Part shown: piece after piece, positions 1-12,151 of the stretch
Layout of the letters: each line of letters opens with the position of its first letter
Numbering within the stretch: position 1 is the stretch's first letter
Source of the DNA: Setaria digitata
Taxonomy: Eukaryota > Nematoda > Chromadorea > Rhabditida > Setariidae
Assembly (NCBI GenBank): GCA_003640385.1
Contig: RCAB01000108.1
Coordinates: 62,001 to 126,000, forward strand
Direction: 5' to 3'
DNA length: 64,000 nt
Notes under the pieces: model-generated
Databases searched by the model: none
What the model was told of the DNA's origin: nothing
The model's input: only the letters and a program-made list of their open reading frames with translations
Position numbers and translations under genes: made by a program

Positions 1-60
1 TTTTCGGGTGGCAATATATTTCTAATCATAAACTTAACCTCTCTGTGCAGAGCATTTACG

Positions 61-162
61 ATGCTTCTGAAAATTCAACTTTTAGTGCTTTCAGAACTTG
101 TTTGGTCTGTTTTCATCTTTTCCGTTGTGATATACGCTAGCACACACTATCTTTTGTGCCAT
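61..162 (+). CDS. Possible signal-peptide first exon of the DB-module gene
   Basis: A pyrimidine-rich acceptor ending in tgcag at 50 is followed 10 bases later by an ATG at 61. The frame begins MLLKIQLLVLSELVWSVFIF and stays strongly hydrophobic to about residue 26, like a secretion signal. It stops at 166, so a donor is needed before that; the only one in reach, at gttt after 162, is weak and would leave phase 0. The next recognised exon at 1545 also starts in phase 0, so the two could join across a 1.4-kb intron. Exons may be missing between them. The link is an inference from phase and position only. Confidence 0.33.
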
Positions 163-1544
163 GTTTAGTAATATCTGTTTTAATTTTTGGCTAGATTAGC
201 CTCTCCCTTCCCAAAGTTAGTAAATCTACTGTTGTCACTGCATGAAATTATTTCTTTCTAAATTTCAGTAAAGCTGTCTAAACAGTACAAATCAGTTACT
301 GCGGTAAGCTTCTCAGTTCCACTTATCTTCTACTCCTAATTAGGATTCAAAGTACTTAGTTAACGTAAGAAATATTAGACATCACCACAAGTTGCCATGG
401 CGGTTCGCATTGCCTTATATTGTACAGATCTAATGATAATCAAATGCACGCTCAACTTCATAACTGATTTCAGTTTGGTAAAAAACAACACAGAGAACGA
501 TTTGTAAAATGGAAACTCATGTAACTATCAACTTTCACTGTGCCTTGTATACCACAAACAGTTTGTTTTACATTCTCCCTCGTTACTGTCTTATATTTAG
601 TTTATCTCAACTATAGGAAAGTTTTAAGACAAACTTCTAACTTCTCATGCTATTATGAGTAGGCTGTTTTTGATCTGAGAATCACACATTTACTTGCCAT
701 CTCCTTTCTCAGTGGATTATTTGGAGTTTATGTATAAACTGATGGAGTGCTTAAATTGAATTAGTTTTACGATGGGTAACTCAATTTTTTGCACATCAAA
801 TATCCTAGAGATGCAATACGTAAAAAAAATATTTGTTTTGCTTTATAGCAGATGTAGTTTCTCTTTATAATTTTTTATTGAATGAATATTTGACATTAAA
901 ACTCGCTTCTAATGTTCTCTTCAAATAATACTGAAAATTGGTAGCCTGGACTTCTGTGTTGCCAGAGTTTTCAATCGTTTTATTTTCTTATATATGTATA
1001 TCACAATGACCATTAGATACATATATGGAACTTTTTTTAACGAGTGGTGCTTGCAATGAGTGCAGGATGTGTGTGGAAGATGCGGAAGTACCATTCTTTC
1101 TCATTCTCTTTCCTTTTAAGTGTTCGTTTGTAAAAGTAGCGGTAACCATCTTCTAGCATGAAATTCTTTCCTTCTTTGACTCACGGGAGTGTAAGCCACA
1201 ATGGCAATTAGTTTATTTTCTCATAAAGTTTCTTCTTTGAGGCGACTGTTTCTGCTGCTTTTACGTCTGTGCTTTGGTTCTGCGCACTGATTTGAGAAAT
1301 CCCATTACAGTGATGTGGGCCAAGTGAAATCATCGCTTCTAAATTCCATTGGTTCAGTCAAAAGTAAGAGATTTAGCAGCAGTTTTCTGAGAATCAATTA
1401 GGAATTTCCTTGTGGTATTGTAATTTCGAGCTCTTTGGTTGTTAACAAAGTCCCAGAAGTTATCGGATATTAAGATGCCAAACTTGAAGCTAGAGAAGAT
1501 TGCTTCATATTTTAGAAACTTGTTCATGATATGGAGAATTTCAG

Positions 1545-2543
1545 GACTGTGGGAATCAAGTAAGTGAGTGGAAACCATGTATTGAAAGAAAAATAGCTGA
1601 TCAAGTTTTCGGAGCGTGTTGTGATCGTTTTGTGCCACCAGAATGTAGAGGTTTATGCATCTACGAAAGTAATCCTATCGAAGCACGAGTTGTTGTAAAT
1701 TTTTCTTAATCTCTTGTCATCCATGAACAACAGTTCTCTTTCTTTTTTTTGAAACATAGACCATTAAACTTCTTACACAAATTCTAATTATTAACGAAAC
1801 AATTTAATCCATTTACTCATTGAAGTTATATAGTCAAAATTTTGTAGCTCATGCATACAATCCAACCATCACGCTGTCGTCTGTACAAATACTTGAGTTC
1901 GGTAACCCACTGTGCTGCCCAAACTCATGATAATACAGCCTGCTGTCGAGACATGGGTGTTCATGAGATCGGTCCGCAATGCTTACAGATGTGTAGACCG
2001 CAAGTAACTGTTTATACCAGTTGTTTCGTTCTGATTTATCTCCTTATTTTTCTTTTAATTATTACACTTAACAGATTAAATTAAGTGCCTAACGAAGAGG
2101 CGCAGTGTTTATTAAGCGTTTGTTTAGGTAAATTAATGTAATGATAGTAGTTGATTTGATTTGAGAAATTGCAAGCTGGATATTCTAGTTCTCATACTTA
2201 ATAGCTTTGTCTCAAGAACAAATTTTTTTTATCTAGTACTAACTATAGAAACAAGCAAGTTGGCCTTTGATTCGCACCGTCTTATTTTCTGATTCCTTTT
2301 TATTTTCCAGTATAGTTGCCTTTTGTTAGCAGTTTTCCTCAGATCAGTGAACGCGTCGGCATTGCTTATGAAATGTTTCATTTAATTTGTTTCCAGGCGA
2401 AACCCCGTCAGCTGTGGGGTACCAGGTCACTACGCAAAGATCTGGTCGTATGCCTAGCAAAGTGGGACCAAATAATGCACTGTCACCAAGCTGGCTTACG
2501 CGCCCGGAAAATCTTGAAAACACCAGCGGATACTTCACAGTAA
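1545..2543 (+). CDS. DB-module cysteine-rich secreted protein, 3' part
   Basis: Three exons join in phase 0: 1545-1694, 1848-2003 and 2397-2543, with tttcag, ttgtag and ttccag acceptors and a TAA stop at 2541. Together they encode one DB module, a nematode cysteine-rich extracellular domain of unknown function (Pfam name from memory). The pattern is clear: FGACCDRFVPPECRGLCIYE in the first exon, then CAAQTHDNTACCRDMGV and CLQMCRP in the second, then VCLAKWDQIMHCHQAGL in the third. Paired CC motifs and the closing C..I.HC..GL are typical. The 5' end is not settled: the protein before residue DCGN is either a signal peptide (see 61) or further exons. A strong donor (gtaagtga) at 1560 lies inside the first exon, but skipping there would break the domain. 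DB proteins are often secreted or attached to Ig/FN3 domains; no such domain is visible here. Confidence 0.82.
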
Positions 2544-4610
2544 TTATGCACTATGGCTATTAATTTTTTGTTTTGCTCTGCATTTGTATATGCTTTTGAT
2601 TCATCGAATAGTGTAAATGCATCCAATGTAACTGTATTGCTTCCAACTGGTCAAAAAAAGTTAGATTAAAGAAATGGAAATGGTCCATAATTTTTGCGAA
2701 TAAATGCGAAATTATGAACTAAAAGCTCACTTCAACTTTTATGGTTATCCTTTAAGATTGTCCTAAGAGAATGTTGAAGACATATTTTGAAACACGAAAG
2801 CAGTTTTAGTAAAGATGCAAGATAAAATAGTATTTCTTGACATTTGTTAATCTCAAAGCACATGCTCTCCTCAGCTCAACCACTGTAATATGTAATTTTC
2901 TGAGATTGAGTGTGTATATTTTCGCATATGTGCAGTTGATAGGACTTAATACTCCATGTTTCTGTAATTCCAAGTTCCAGCCTGAATTGAATAATAATCT
3001 GATTCAAGTTCCACTAAATTTCTGGTTGTAAAATGCGATTTTCCAATCATTGAATCACTCTTTTCATTTTTCTTTTGCGATTGGAAAGTGTCTAAGCATG
3101 ATTAATTGTCCTTCTTTTCCTGGTCTAGTTTAATATAATGACGGCGTATCCCGGAAACACCCAATAAGCTTCATCCTACTGCACTGACACAGCTGTATAC
3201 ATTAACGTTGACGTCCTCAGCATTCGCTTTCCTTTCCGCACAGTAAACGAAGCTTTTTGGTGGTGCCCACTGTTTGTATTACTCTTCTCCCATTTTAGTT
3301 TCTTCAGAGTCACTTCATGTTAACAGCATCTGCAGTACCAACTTACACTTATAGTACTGATCTTATCATCCCGAGTGCTGAGGTGCGTGACAGGAACGTG
3401 TCTTAATAATGATCAAGCATGAATTGGCGATGACGACGTATCATGATTACTCGTCCTGAATACTTTTCTTACTTCAATATTAATAACATGTTTGATTTGA
3501 ATCTCTGCTGTCAATAGCTAAACTATGTGTGAAGCGGAAGAGGGAGAGAGTAAGGAAAACCTATGTTTACGTCAGACAGAATTAAAAAAACGTGTGCAAT
3601 TTAAAGTCACTATCATTTCGGAAGTTAACAATAGTGATATTTAAAAATTTTCAGATTTTATTAACATCGACACCTTCGCTGATATTATTCTCTTTATTAA
3701 ATCCATATCACTATAGTTCTATCCATGCATCCTTGATATTCTCGGACAATGAAAAAAAAAGTTATGATGTTTCAGAACGTTTTACAGTCCTTTTATTTTC
3801 CACCACCCCGTTCAATAGATTTATTGAGGGGATGAAAAAGAAGAACGTGGTGGAATTTAGACGTATTGGCCACATCAAAATATCACATCCTTCCGAAAAT
3901 CCAAGCCGCTATATTATAAACATTCTACGATAGCCGAAATAATAATCACTCTTTACTTGTTTTAAGCTTTTATTAAGCTGTAATTCCTCGCACAAATTAC
4001 GGCTGGATATCACAGTTTTCGGATATGGCAGTTTTCGGAAGCGGAAAAAAATTTCATTGTTACAAGAAATATAACGCTTTCACACATCGACGCAATTGAA
4101 GCGAGACCTGAGACGGGAACTAACTTCGGCTGAAATTTGCACCTATTTTGAAATTTCTTAACTGTAGTTTGTGGAAATACCAGGTCCTTGTATTTAGATG
4201 ATACCATTTCTAATAAAATAATGGATGGTGGTGTAGCAAACACTTTAAAATACTGGTAATGAACAAAGCCAGTTAATTGATAGCAGTAATTTCTCAATTC
4301 CATTTTCAGGGTTCTCGTTCTCAAAAACGACTGATTTTTAATTTCAGATACTACTAATGCGGTGGGAGGGAGAAAAAGTTACATATAATTTAAAAAATTT
4401 TTTTTGTTCTTCAAGTAAAATTTAATAAGCTGCATCGATTTGTTGAAAATCCTTTATTTTTTAAAATACATTCTTCATTGAAATTTAGCTATTTATTAAT
4501 ATCAGACGTGAACAATGTTTCCACTTCTTGAATTTACAGCTTACTTGATATTCACACGTTCTTTACAATCAATTTTTGGAGACAAGTTAAGGAAAATGAT
4601 TAATTTCCAG
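2544..4610. other. Intergenic, no supported gene
   Basis: Between the DB-module stop and the rsef-1 first exon. Open frames of 113 codons (3592-3933, +) and 104 codons (4010-4324, -) are present, but they are rich in Phe, Ile, Leu and Lys as expected from AT-rich DNA, have no splice context and match nothing I recognise. The acceptor ttccag at 4605-4610 marks the start of the next gene. Confidence 0.6.
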
Positions 4611-4627
4611 AATATTGGATTAATGTG

Positions 4628-7600
4628 ATGGCTCAAATAGTGGTAGAACCTGAAATGCTTTTTGATTCATGTGATCTAGATAGAAAAGGATATCTGATAC
4701 CTTATGACCTTAAAGCCGTTTGTCCACAGCTCGATGATGATGTATGTTTATAATCATCGTTGTTCTGCTATATAATTGAAAGTGAAGCATTAGTGATTTC
4801 AGACCTGTCAAAATGACTAGTTTTATAAACATGAATATCTTTTAGGAAATAAACTTCATCTTCACAACGTTAGATTCAGATGGCTCTGGTCGCATTGATC
4901 GTGAGGAATTTTTGAGTGGCTTTCAAGATGTTCTTTGTCATGGAGAAGACCATGGTCAGCAATTTTATTGGGAAACATTTTTTGCAATGTTTTAAAATGA
5001 ACAACTCTTCTTTTTTTCCATATAATTAAACTCATTTTTTTTTCAATTAAAATCATCTAGTAGCGTTTATATAGGATACCCTGGAATTAAGAAACGAGCG
5101 AATGTTGGAGAAGTTAGCCGAAAAGCAACAGTAGTTCCCTTAGTGCCGGATATGGTGTATGACTGTTTAACTGGATCTAATGAGCAAATGGTAACGATTT
5201 TTGAACATCTATACTAATTACCAAGTCTAGTATTAATTAAATTATTATTAGACTGAATCATATTAAGGTTCTGGCTAATAAATCGATCGGTAAAACACAA
5301 GGAAAAGATTGTACTTCAATTTCGGAAACAAAAACAGCTGCTGGCTTAAATTTGCCTTGGTCAGTTTTATGTATTTTTTTTTTTATTACATTCACTAGTG
5401 ATAACTTCAAAAAATTCTTTTGCTTAACAGAAAAATTTTCCAAATGCCAAGTCTAAAGAAGGTCAGGGAAATGAAAAGTGTTTCTGTGATGTTTCATAAT
5501 TAAAAGATGAACCACCATGTTTTGATAGGGAATTCTTGAATCTTTCTCTCAAAATTTTAGTCAAGATGAAATTCTACAGCTTCACGAACTCCTTCAGTCA
5601 ACTGGTACACCAGAAATACTGAATTGTTTCAAAAAGATTATAGGCCATTTCTACAAAGAAATTCAAGAGCAGCGTGACCAAAACCTCCAACTTCAACATA
5701 TTTTTAAAAGGTGTAAAGTTTTGTATCATTAGTCAGCACAGCACCAGTGCATATACCTGCCTGACTTGAAGATAAGAATGAGAAAGGTCGAGAGATTTCA
5801 CTGTTGCATTTTCTTTAAATTTTTCATAGAATATTTCTCAGACATTTCAGTGAGCGGGAGACGTACAATCGTCGTATGAACGAAGTAGAAAATGAAATTG
5901 ATCAGCATATTTCTGAGATCGAGCAGCGTGCACGTGAAGAGGTCCTTACTGTTTGAATTTCACCAAAAATCCAATCTGAGTTGTAATGGTTTTGTAATAT
6001 GTGACAATTCATTGCTTCAGTTAAACAGTTTACTGTAAAATACTTAGATTTTACTATAAAGGTAGCACTGGTTTATCTATCTAAAATTCAGTGCTGATTC
6101 AGAAACTGTATTACATATGTTGTAGGTGAAGTTACTCTGATTTAGGAACGAAAGAAGTTAACGTATGAGAGAGAAAAAATGCGTTCTCGGTTAGAAGACA
6201 AAGTAACGGAACTGAAGGCGAATATCGCAAAAATGAAGCTGTTGGTGAAGAGAGCAGGAAATTTTCGTAATGATCCGACAAATCAAGTCAAACATAAATT
6301 ACAGGTCACATTTGAATATGAAACTGCTCTTGTACTGTTTATTATAAGTGAGTCTAGAGTTGAATGACATATTTAATTCTTTTGAATTGCAGAACGTCAA
6401 CAGTAGCTCTAATTAGACCATATAAATTGTTTTGATTAATAATGTATTTTGCTTCTGTTGCATAAGCTAAATTTATAACTAAACAGTTTAGAACCTATCG
6501 CAAGAAAATCAAGCATTGAAGTCGAAGTTAGCGAAAATTCACTTTGAGCTGACGCATATTAAATCAGAATTGGCCACTGTTCACACTGTTCTTAAATCCA
6601 AGAAAGAAGAAGTGTCGAACGATTCGAAGGCATTATTTGAAATTGCCCGACAGAAAAATAATTTGCAAAAAAAGCTTGAGCTATAGTACGTCTTTTCAGA
6701 TTTTTGCATTTCTGAATTTCCGCTCTTTACATCCAGCAAAGAGAATATTTCGCAACGTAATTTCTCCACTTAATTCTTATAGAGCTGCTTCCTTATATTT
6801 TTTGGATATTTTTAGATTTTAAAATATTATGACTGGCTAATGGCTAAAAGAAAATTTCTGTTACGAAAGTTTAGGGATTCAATAACTATTGCTAGATAAA
6901 GTTTAATGAACAGTTTATACGATTGGAAAAGCATACGTTTTCATTTACGATGCTACCAGTTAGAACTACCATATAATTATTGGAGTTTCAACTCTGTAAG
7001 TAAAATCTATTATTACTTATTATAGTGATGCGAACAAAAAGCTCTATGAAACAAATAACAGTTTGCGTAAAGCATTGGATCAGAAACCCATAGTAAGGCA
7101 TTTTTTTTATTGCATGCATATTCAAAGTCACAGGTACATCGATCATCCTTTGCCAGCTTTTCATCAACATACTTCTTCAAGTGCTTATTCATCCACCCAT
7201 TTGCTTTCAAGATGGCTTAGAAGTAATTGAAATTGAGAGTTTGAAATTGATAGTTTTAATTAACATGCTTAAAAAAATCCTCAATCTCGACTTCAGATTT
7301 TAAAAAGGTTATGCATGCTTCTCGGTCTTTTTTTTCTGAACCTCTTGTAGATCCTAAATTTCATTTAATGAGCTAATTGATAAGAAAACGTACAACAATA
7401 ATCTCAATTACGAGGAGACATTTTGAACTGCAATTAATTTTCGACATGTTTAGTTTTTTTTTTTTTTTCAGATTTTTGAATACATTTTCCGAAATTTCCT
7501 TAACAGTTTGATACAATCATAGCGGGAAGCATAGAATTTCAGCCTTTAAGGTCTATAGTTCGATTCTTGGCATTTCTCGAGGAATTATAATAATTCTTCC

Positions 7601-10301
7601 AGTTCTTGTTTCTTTTAGTCCTTTTGAAGGCCTCATCGAGATTCCATTAAAAAAAAGTGAAGTATTTTTTATTGCTTTCTAGCATTTGAAAAAATGCAAA
7701 GATATCACTTTGATGACAACTGGGAAATAATAATTTGTTTTATTTCCGGAAAAGTAGAACTATTTCTACTAGTCGACTCTTCCCATGACTGTTTTGCTAT
7801 CTGCTGTACCTTTATTCGGAAAAGAGAGCTTAACGAATTTTACAGCTGAGCAGTTTTCTTCTCTGAGTACTATGAAAAATTCTCGACGCATATACTTTCT
7901 AGAATTCTGAAGTGGTCGTAGCTTATTTTTGGAATGCTTTGCATCTTTGTTCTTTACAACTCTTTTTCCCTTTGTCTGAGTGAGTATAGCTTTAACTCTG
8001 ACATGGGCATCTACGAAAATGAATTACAAGCTTCATAAAAATACTTGATTCGGTTTAGTGACTTCTTTCTTTCGCCGTTACAGAAAAATGTTAAAACAAA
8101 AACAGTGATGGAGACCTTGCCCAGTTGAGTGTTTCACAATTTTCTCAGTGCAAAAGTGAATGTATAGTCAGTTGCACGAAACGTAAATATGGTCAACATT
8201 ATAATTTAAAGTCATAAGTTGCATGTTGTTGTACTGGAAACATCTACATTATACAATGCAAAAATTTGGTTTTCCATACTTGTTTCTGCCTTCCTATTTT
8301 TAAATTTTGTCTTTCAAATAACTTCAACATTTGCCCAATATTCATTAGACAGTTCAAGTACCAAACAGGAAGGAACTCGTAGTGTAAAGAACGCCAATGA
8401 TGTCGGTAACAACATTCTGATTAAAGGGCAATACGAACAATGTTTTGCAGAAGGCGACCAAAAATTATGAATACTTATCAGATAAATTATAATTTCTTCC
8501 AGATTACAACTGTCGAGTGGGATCATCTAGCATTTTTCAAATTAAAGCTCTACTGCTTTTCAGATAGTGAACCTGTATTGAGATATGATTACTTAATGAA
8601 TGACTTTGATTGCAGAGCATCAACACCAACTGCCGTATTTCTTTTTTTTTTTTTTTTTTTTTTTGTTAAAACACAAAGTGTATAAAAGCATTTGCAGAAG
8701 TGTGAATTTATCTGCTATGTAGTATATATAAGAATTCCTTAATAAATACTTAAAAATTATTTGAGGATTTCGGAGAATCAAGTAGTCCTCCTGAAAGAAC
8801 ATTCCGAATCGTAATGTGTGGTGATGCTGCAGTTGGTAAATCAGCATTAGTCGCTAGAATTATCAAGAACACTTTTTCTGAAAAACTGCAAAGTACTCTC
8901 GGTAAATCTGTAATGTATGCAGCGAAAAATGTTTTCTATAAAAGAACTTTTGATTTCCTTCTGCTATAAGATTTGTATATTTATAAATTGAATGGAACTA
9001 GTGATGAAAAATATTTGGGATCAATTCAAATATGATTTTGAATGCATCATTTAAACAGTAGCATCGATTTTGCCAGTTCGCATGATACATGTCCTAACAA
9101 TTATGCGTGGCGAAGAATTTCCAATGCTTGATGAGCTAGCTTGTGGAAATTAATCTGGTAGCAACGGTTAAAGTGCTGTATTGAACAGTGATTGAAATCA
9201 ACGGTAAATACCAAAATTTAGGAGTTGATTTTCATGTCAAAGTAGTGAGCGTCGATGGAAAACGTATTGCTGTACAGTTGTGGGATACAGCTGGTCAGGA
9301 AAGGTTTGTTGACGACATTTAAATTCAGTTCTTCATGGAGCACAAAAGAAGTAACCCGTAAACATTTGTTAGTCCATTTCTTAATATCCGAGATTACCAT
9401 TCTCTTGATGAACTCACTTATCGGGTCTTAGTTAATTCAAATTGCAATTATAGTTTTCTTAATCACTGTTACCTCTATATTTTCATACTTCAACAGTTTG
9501 ACTGTTTAGATTTCGCAGTCTCTGCAAAAGTTACTTTCGTCGGGCTGATGGTGCTATCCTTGTGTATGATTGCACTGCTGAAGGTTCATTTCTTAATGTT
9601 CGCGACTGGATTGCTTCAATCAAGGTTTGTTTAAGAATTTTACTGTAGTCAGCAAGAATACTTTTCACATGTTATGTTGCAAGTGTCAATATCTAATATT
9701 TATGTCAATACCATCTTTCTCTCGCTGCTTTTTCTTGCTTTCTGTACATCATTTTTGTTAAAGTGATGAACTGAGTAGGAACCAGATTTTTTAAATCCTG
9801 AATGCTTTAAGGAATCGGCGATAAGACAAATACCAATTATGATATGTGGGAATAAAACCGATCTTAGGGATACTCAGTTTGCTACAAATGTTTCCACGGC
9901 GGATGGCGAAGCTGTAGCAGCAGTAAATTTTTTATTTCATTTCTTACACCTAATTTTAGTTGCATCGATTGTTTTAACTTCACTTCCACAACTCCATTTC
10001 TCAAAATTAAATTTTAATACCAGTTCAGCTGAAAAGAAAACTTTCAAAAATTCAGGCTATGGGTGTTCTATTTGTGGAATGTAGTGCCCTCAATGGTACC
10101 AACGCTGGGACTGCTCTAGTGAATTTGATTAGGTATGACTGGATATAATTGCTAATTATAATTCATCGTTTCAAACTAAAAAAAGAAAAGAGAAAAACAG
10201 CCTTTTGTAGAGAGCTGGTGACAATAGAAGATGAAAAAATGAGCGGAACTAATGTAATCATATCGAAACATTCGAAGAAAAAAATCAGTTCATGTTGTTA
10301 A
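4628..10301 (+). CDS. rsef-1: RASEF / Rab45-like EF-hand, coiled-coil Rab GTPase
   Basis: Seventeen exons give a 603-residue protein: 4628-4741, 4846-4954, 5075-5190, 5268-5359, 5561-5710, 5851-5941, 6146-6304, 6492-6685, 7026-7092, 8369-8405, 8564-8634, 8766-8901, 9222-9303, 9510-9624, 9812-9922, 10056-10132, 10211-10301. Phases agree at every junction. Two EF-hands lie at the N-terminus: a degenerate loop at residues 16-27 and a canonical [12 protein letters not shown] at 48-59. Residues ~145-364 are charged coiled coil. The Rab domain has P-loop GDAAVGKS (419-426), WDTAGQE (466-472), NKTD (525-528) and ECSAL (556-560), and ends in Cys-Cys, a geranylgeranyl site. This order is that of RASEF/Rab45 and its C. 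elegans homologue; a role in Ca2+-linked membrane traffic is family knowledge. A ttccag acceptor 17 bases before the ATG suits trans-splicing. Least certain are exon 4 (acceptor attaag) and the two linker exons at 8369 and 8564, chosen mainly by phase. Intron 9 (1.28 kb) may hide a further linker exon. Confidence 0.93.
8642..8664. repeat. Poly-T tract in an rsef-1 intron
   Basis: A run of 23 T just after the donor of the exon ending at 8634, in the intron before the Rab P-loop exon. Such homopolymers recur across the window. Confidence 0.9.
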
Positions 10302-10393
10302 ACACTATAAATGCATTTATGTGATTGAAGTTCAAAAAAGTGTTCCAAAAACGTCATTCTGAATTGTTATATCAAGCAAGTCTTGAACAGTTT

Positions 10394-11523
10394 TCAAACT
10401 GGTTGCATTTGTATTTGTCCTCCTGTCCCTACAGGTTTCTTCAAATCATGAGTGCTATCAGGAAGCAGCATTTTCGTAACTCTTTGAACAAATGGTAATG
10501 GTATTGAAAGGGTAACTAGCGCTGTTTTAGAAATTATGAAATCCAATACGAATGAATTAAATATGAATTGAGTGCGGTGTTTCTTATACCGATAAAATTC
10601 TTTCCCTCTGTTTTCATAGCAGTATTTTTTCCCTATGCTTAATTTACCTTTTGCATCGGACTTTGTTTGGGTAAATTTGTCGCAGCTGTTCGGCATGGAG
10701 GTTTGCTAAGGTCATAAGTAGTATACTTGTTCACCCTTCAGTGTTAGAATCTACTGTTTGTTTGTTATGCCTACAGTGAGAAAAGTAATGATTAAATATA
10801 TAAGAAAGTACAGGAAAGAATCCTTTTTTGGAGGAAGTCAAGGCTCAGAAATTTCCGAGCATCCAATGATTTTCAAAAGCTTTCATGCGGCCTTTATCCA
10901 TATAAATTCTACATCAATAACCGTGATGTATGCAACACAGAAATTCTCGAAACAATAGCAACTGGAGAAGATCAAGTGATTCAACGAATAGTACCTCATC
11001 ACTGGATATAGTAAAATGATACGAAAAGAATGTCTATTATAAAAACTGCAGATATGTATGCCAATCTTTTTCCCCTTGCTGCGCTACTTTCGATTCGCTA
11101 GATATAGTGATCGGTTTGAGTCTGATAGAGAACTGAAGGAAAAATGTTCCCCCTCTCATCATTTTGTCAGAAGTATGAGACACTTCATTTCTATGTTTCT
11201 CCCTCCATTGAGCAACTTTCCACACCATATTAAATACTGTGTCCTACATGATGGTTTCACTAAGTAGATTCTAGATTCTTATGACACTGCAATTCTGCAT
11301 AGCAAGATGCGAAGAGTTAAAAGTTGCTACTCACATCCGCGAAATCAATCGTTACTAAGTTCGAAACTTATGTGTAAATCACTTCCTTCCAGCAGTGGTA
11401 CTAAAAACTTGGACAACGGGTGATCCTTAATTAATACATAGGAACATTTCCACCAGATAGCCTATATTCTCGTGCATCAAATATTTGAAGAGGGACGATA
11501 CTTTTAGAGCCAACTTAGCTGTC
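10394..11523 (-). CDS. Candidate small gene downstream of cox-6B, unknown function
   Basis: Read on the minus strand, four segments join with matching phases: 11523-11446, 11132-11088, 11001-10922 and 10521-10394, ending in TGA. Acceptors are tttccag, ccttcag, atccag and aaaacag; donors are gttcct, gtagcg and gttatt, all weak. The first ATG in the chain begins MHENIGYLVE and would give about 94 residues, with a leucine-rich middle (DEVLFVESLDLLQLLLFREF) and a C-terminal tail KKPVGTGGQIQMQPV. I do not recognise the protein. The first acceptor lies 250 bases past the cox-6B stop and about 170 bases past its AATAAA, a spacing that would suit the second gene of an operon. Against it: the + strand of the same DNA also has long open frames (for example 11058-11267), and the donors are poor. 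A decayed coding region is the main alternative. Confidence 0.38.
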
Positions 11524-11689
11524 CTGGAAAGTGATATCCAAGAAATTAAAACTCATCTCTTGTTAAAATTAAAATTCAGTTCAAGAGAAATTTTATGACT
11601 CAGCATTTCGCAAAAAGGCAAATCAAGATATTTCCCACTTTTGAAATTCATTCATTTTTGTGCTTCTGTTTAAAACAAATAGCTTTGCT

Positions 11690-11695
11690 TTTATT
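11690..11695 (-). terminator. Polyadenylation signal AATAAA for cox-6B
   Basis: AATAAA on the minus strand 79 bases past the cox-6B stop codon, the right distance for its 3' UTR. Confidence 0.65.
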
Positions 11696-11773
11696 AATTC
11701 AGAAAGGGAAGGGAGCCTTCAAAAGGTTCAGATGATTGTTTTCTTGGGCATCACAACATCGAAATGAAAGGAA

Positions 11774-12151
11774 TTATCTATTGAACCTGGCAGGGAAGAT
11801 ACCTTGCTCGACCTGTTTGTCCCATAGTTGTATCCATTTCGAAGGGCATATGTCACTGTAGACGTCTCGGAAAAAGTTACACGGTTCGTGTTTTGCGCCT
11901 AGCAGTGTGATGCAACGATGATAATCCACGTAGTAGTCGAAACATTGCCGGGTTACCTTGCACTGTGGATATCGTACGTCATACGGTGCTGTCCAAAAAA
12001 TACTGTTTGGTCCTTGTTGTTTCTCGTTATACTCTCGAGAAAACCATTCTGGCGCATCTGGTTTTCGTGCTTTGTATTCGTGCTGTTTCATTTTCAATTC
12101 TTCCAATCGTTCATTCAGCGTTTTTTGTTGGGAGCAGAACTTTTCGCTCAT
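11774..12151 (-). CDS. cox-6B: Cytochrome c oxidase subunit 6B
   Basis: Single-exon gene of 125 residues. The C-terminal half is the COX6B fold: the twin-cysteine helices CX9C (C70-C80, in QCFDYYVDYHRC) and CX10C (C91-C102, in CNFFRDVYSDIC), with the family's PYD.R.PQC before and W.Q.WD......G.FP after. COX6B sits on the intermembrane-space face of complex IV and is imported through the Mia40 disulphide relay. The first ~50 residues form a charged, helix-prone extension not present in the short mammalian subunit. The frame is open further upstream, but a splice acceptor (attgcag) ends at 12180, 28 bases before the chosen ATG, so translation most likely starts at MSEKF on a trans-spliced message. 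It is convergent with rsef-1. An unknown gene may follow in the same direction. Confidence 0.93.
   Translation of the reverse strand: MSEKFCSQQKTLNERLEELKMKQHEYKARKPDAPEWFSREYNEKQQGPNSIFWTAPYDVRYPQCKVTRQCFDYYVDYHRCITLLGAKHEPCNFFRDVYSDICPSKWIQLWDKQVEQGIFPARFNR

Noticed and set aside
1354..1638. 94-codon minus-strand open frame
   Set aside because: It lies opposite the first DB-module exon; the plus-strand cysteine pattern explains the open reading, so this is a shadow.
2344..2538. Minus-strand frame and a second plus-strand frame (ETPSAVGYQVTT...) over the last DB exon
   Set aside because: All frames are open because the exon is GC-rich. Only phase 0 continues the DB module with its closing C..I.HC..GL.
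3592..3933. 113-codon plus-strand frame
   Set aside because: AT-driven composition, no splice context and no recognised domain.
7530..7580. tRNA-like B box (gttcgattc)
   Set aside because: The T-arm stem does not pair and no acceptor stem or A box of proper spacing could be built.
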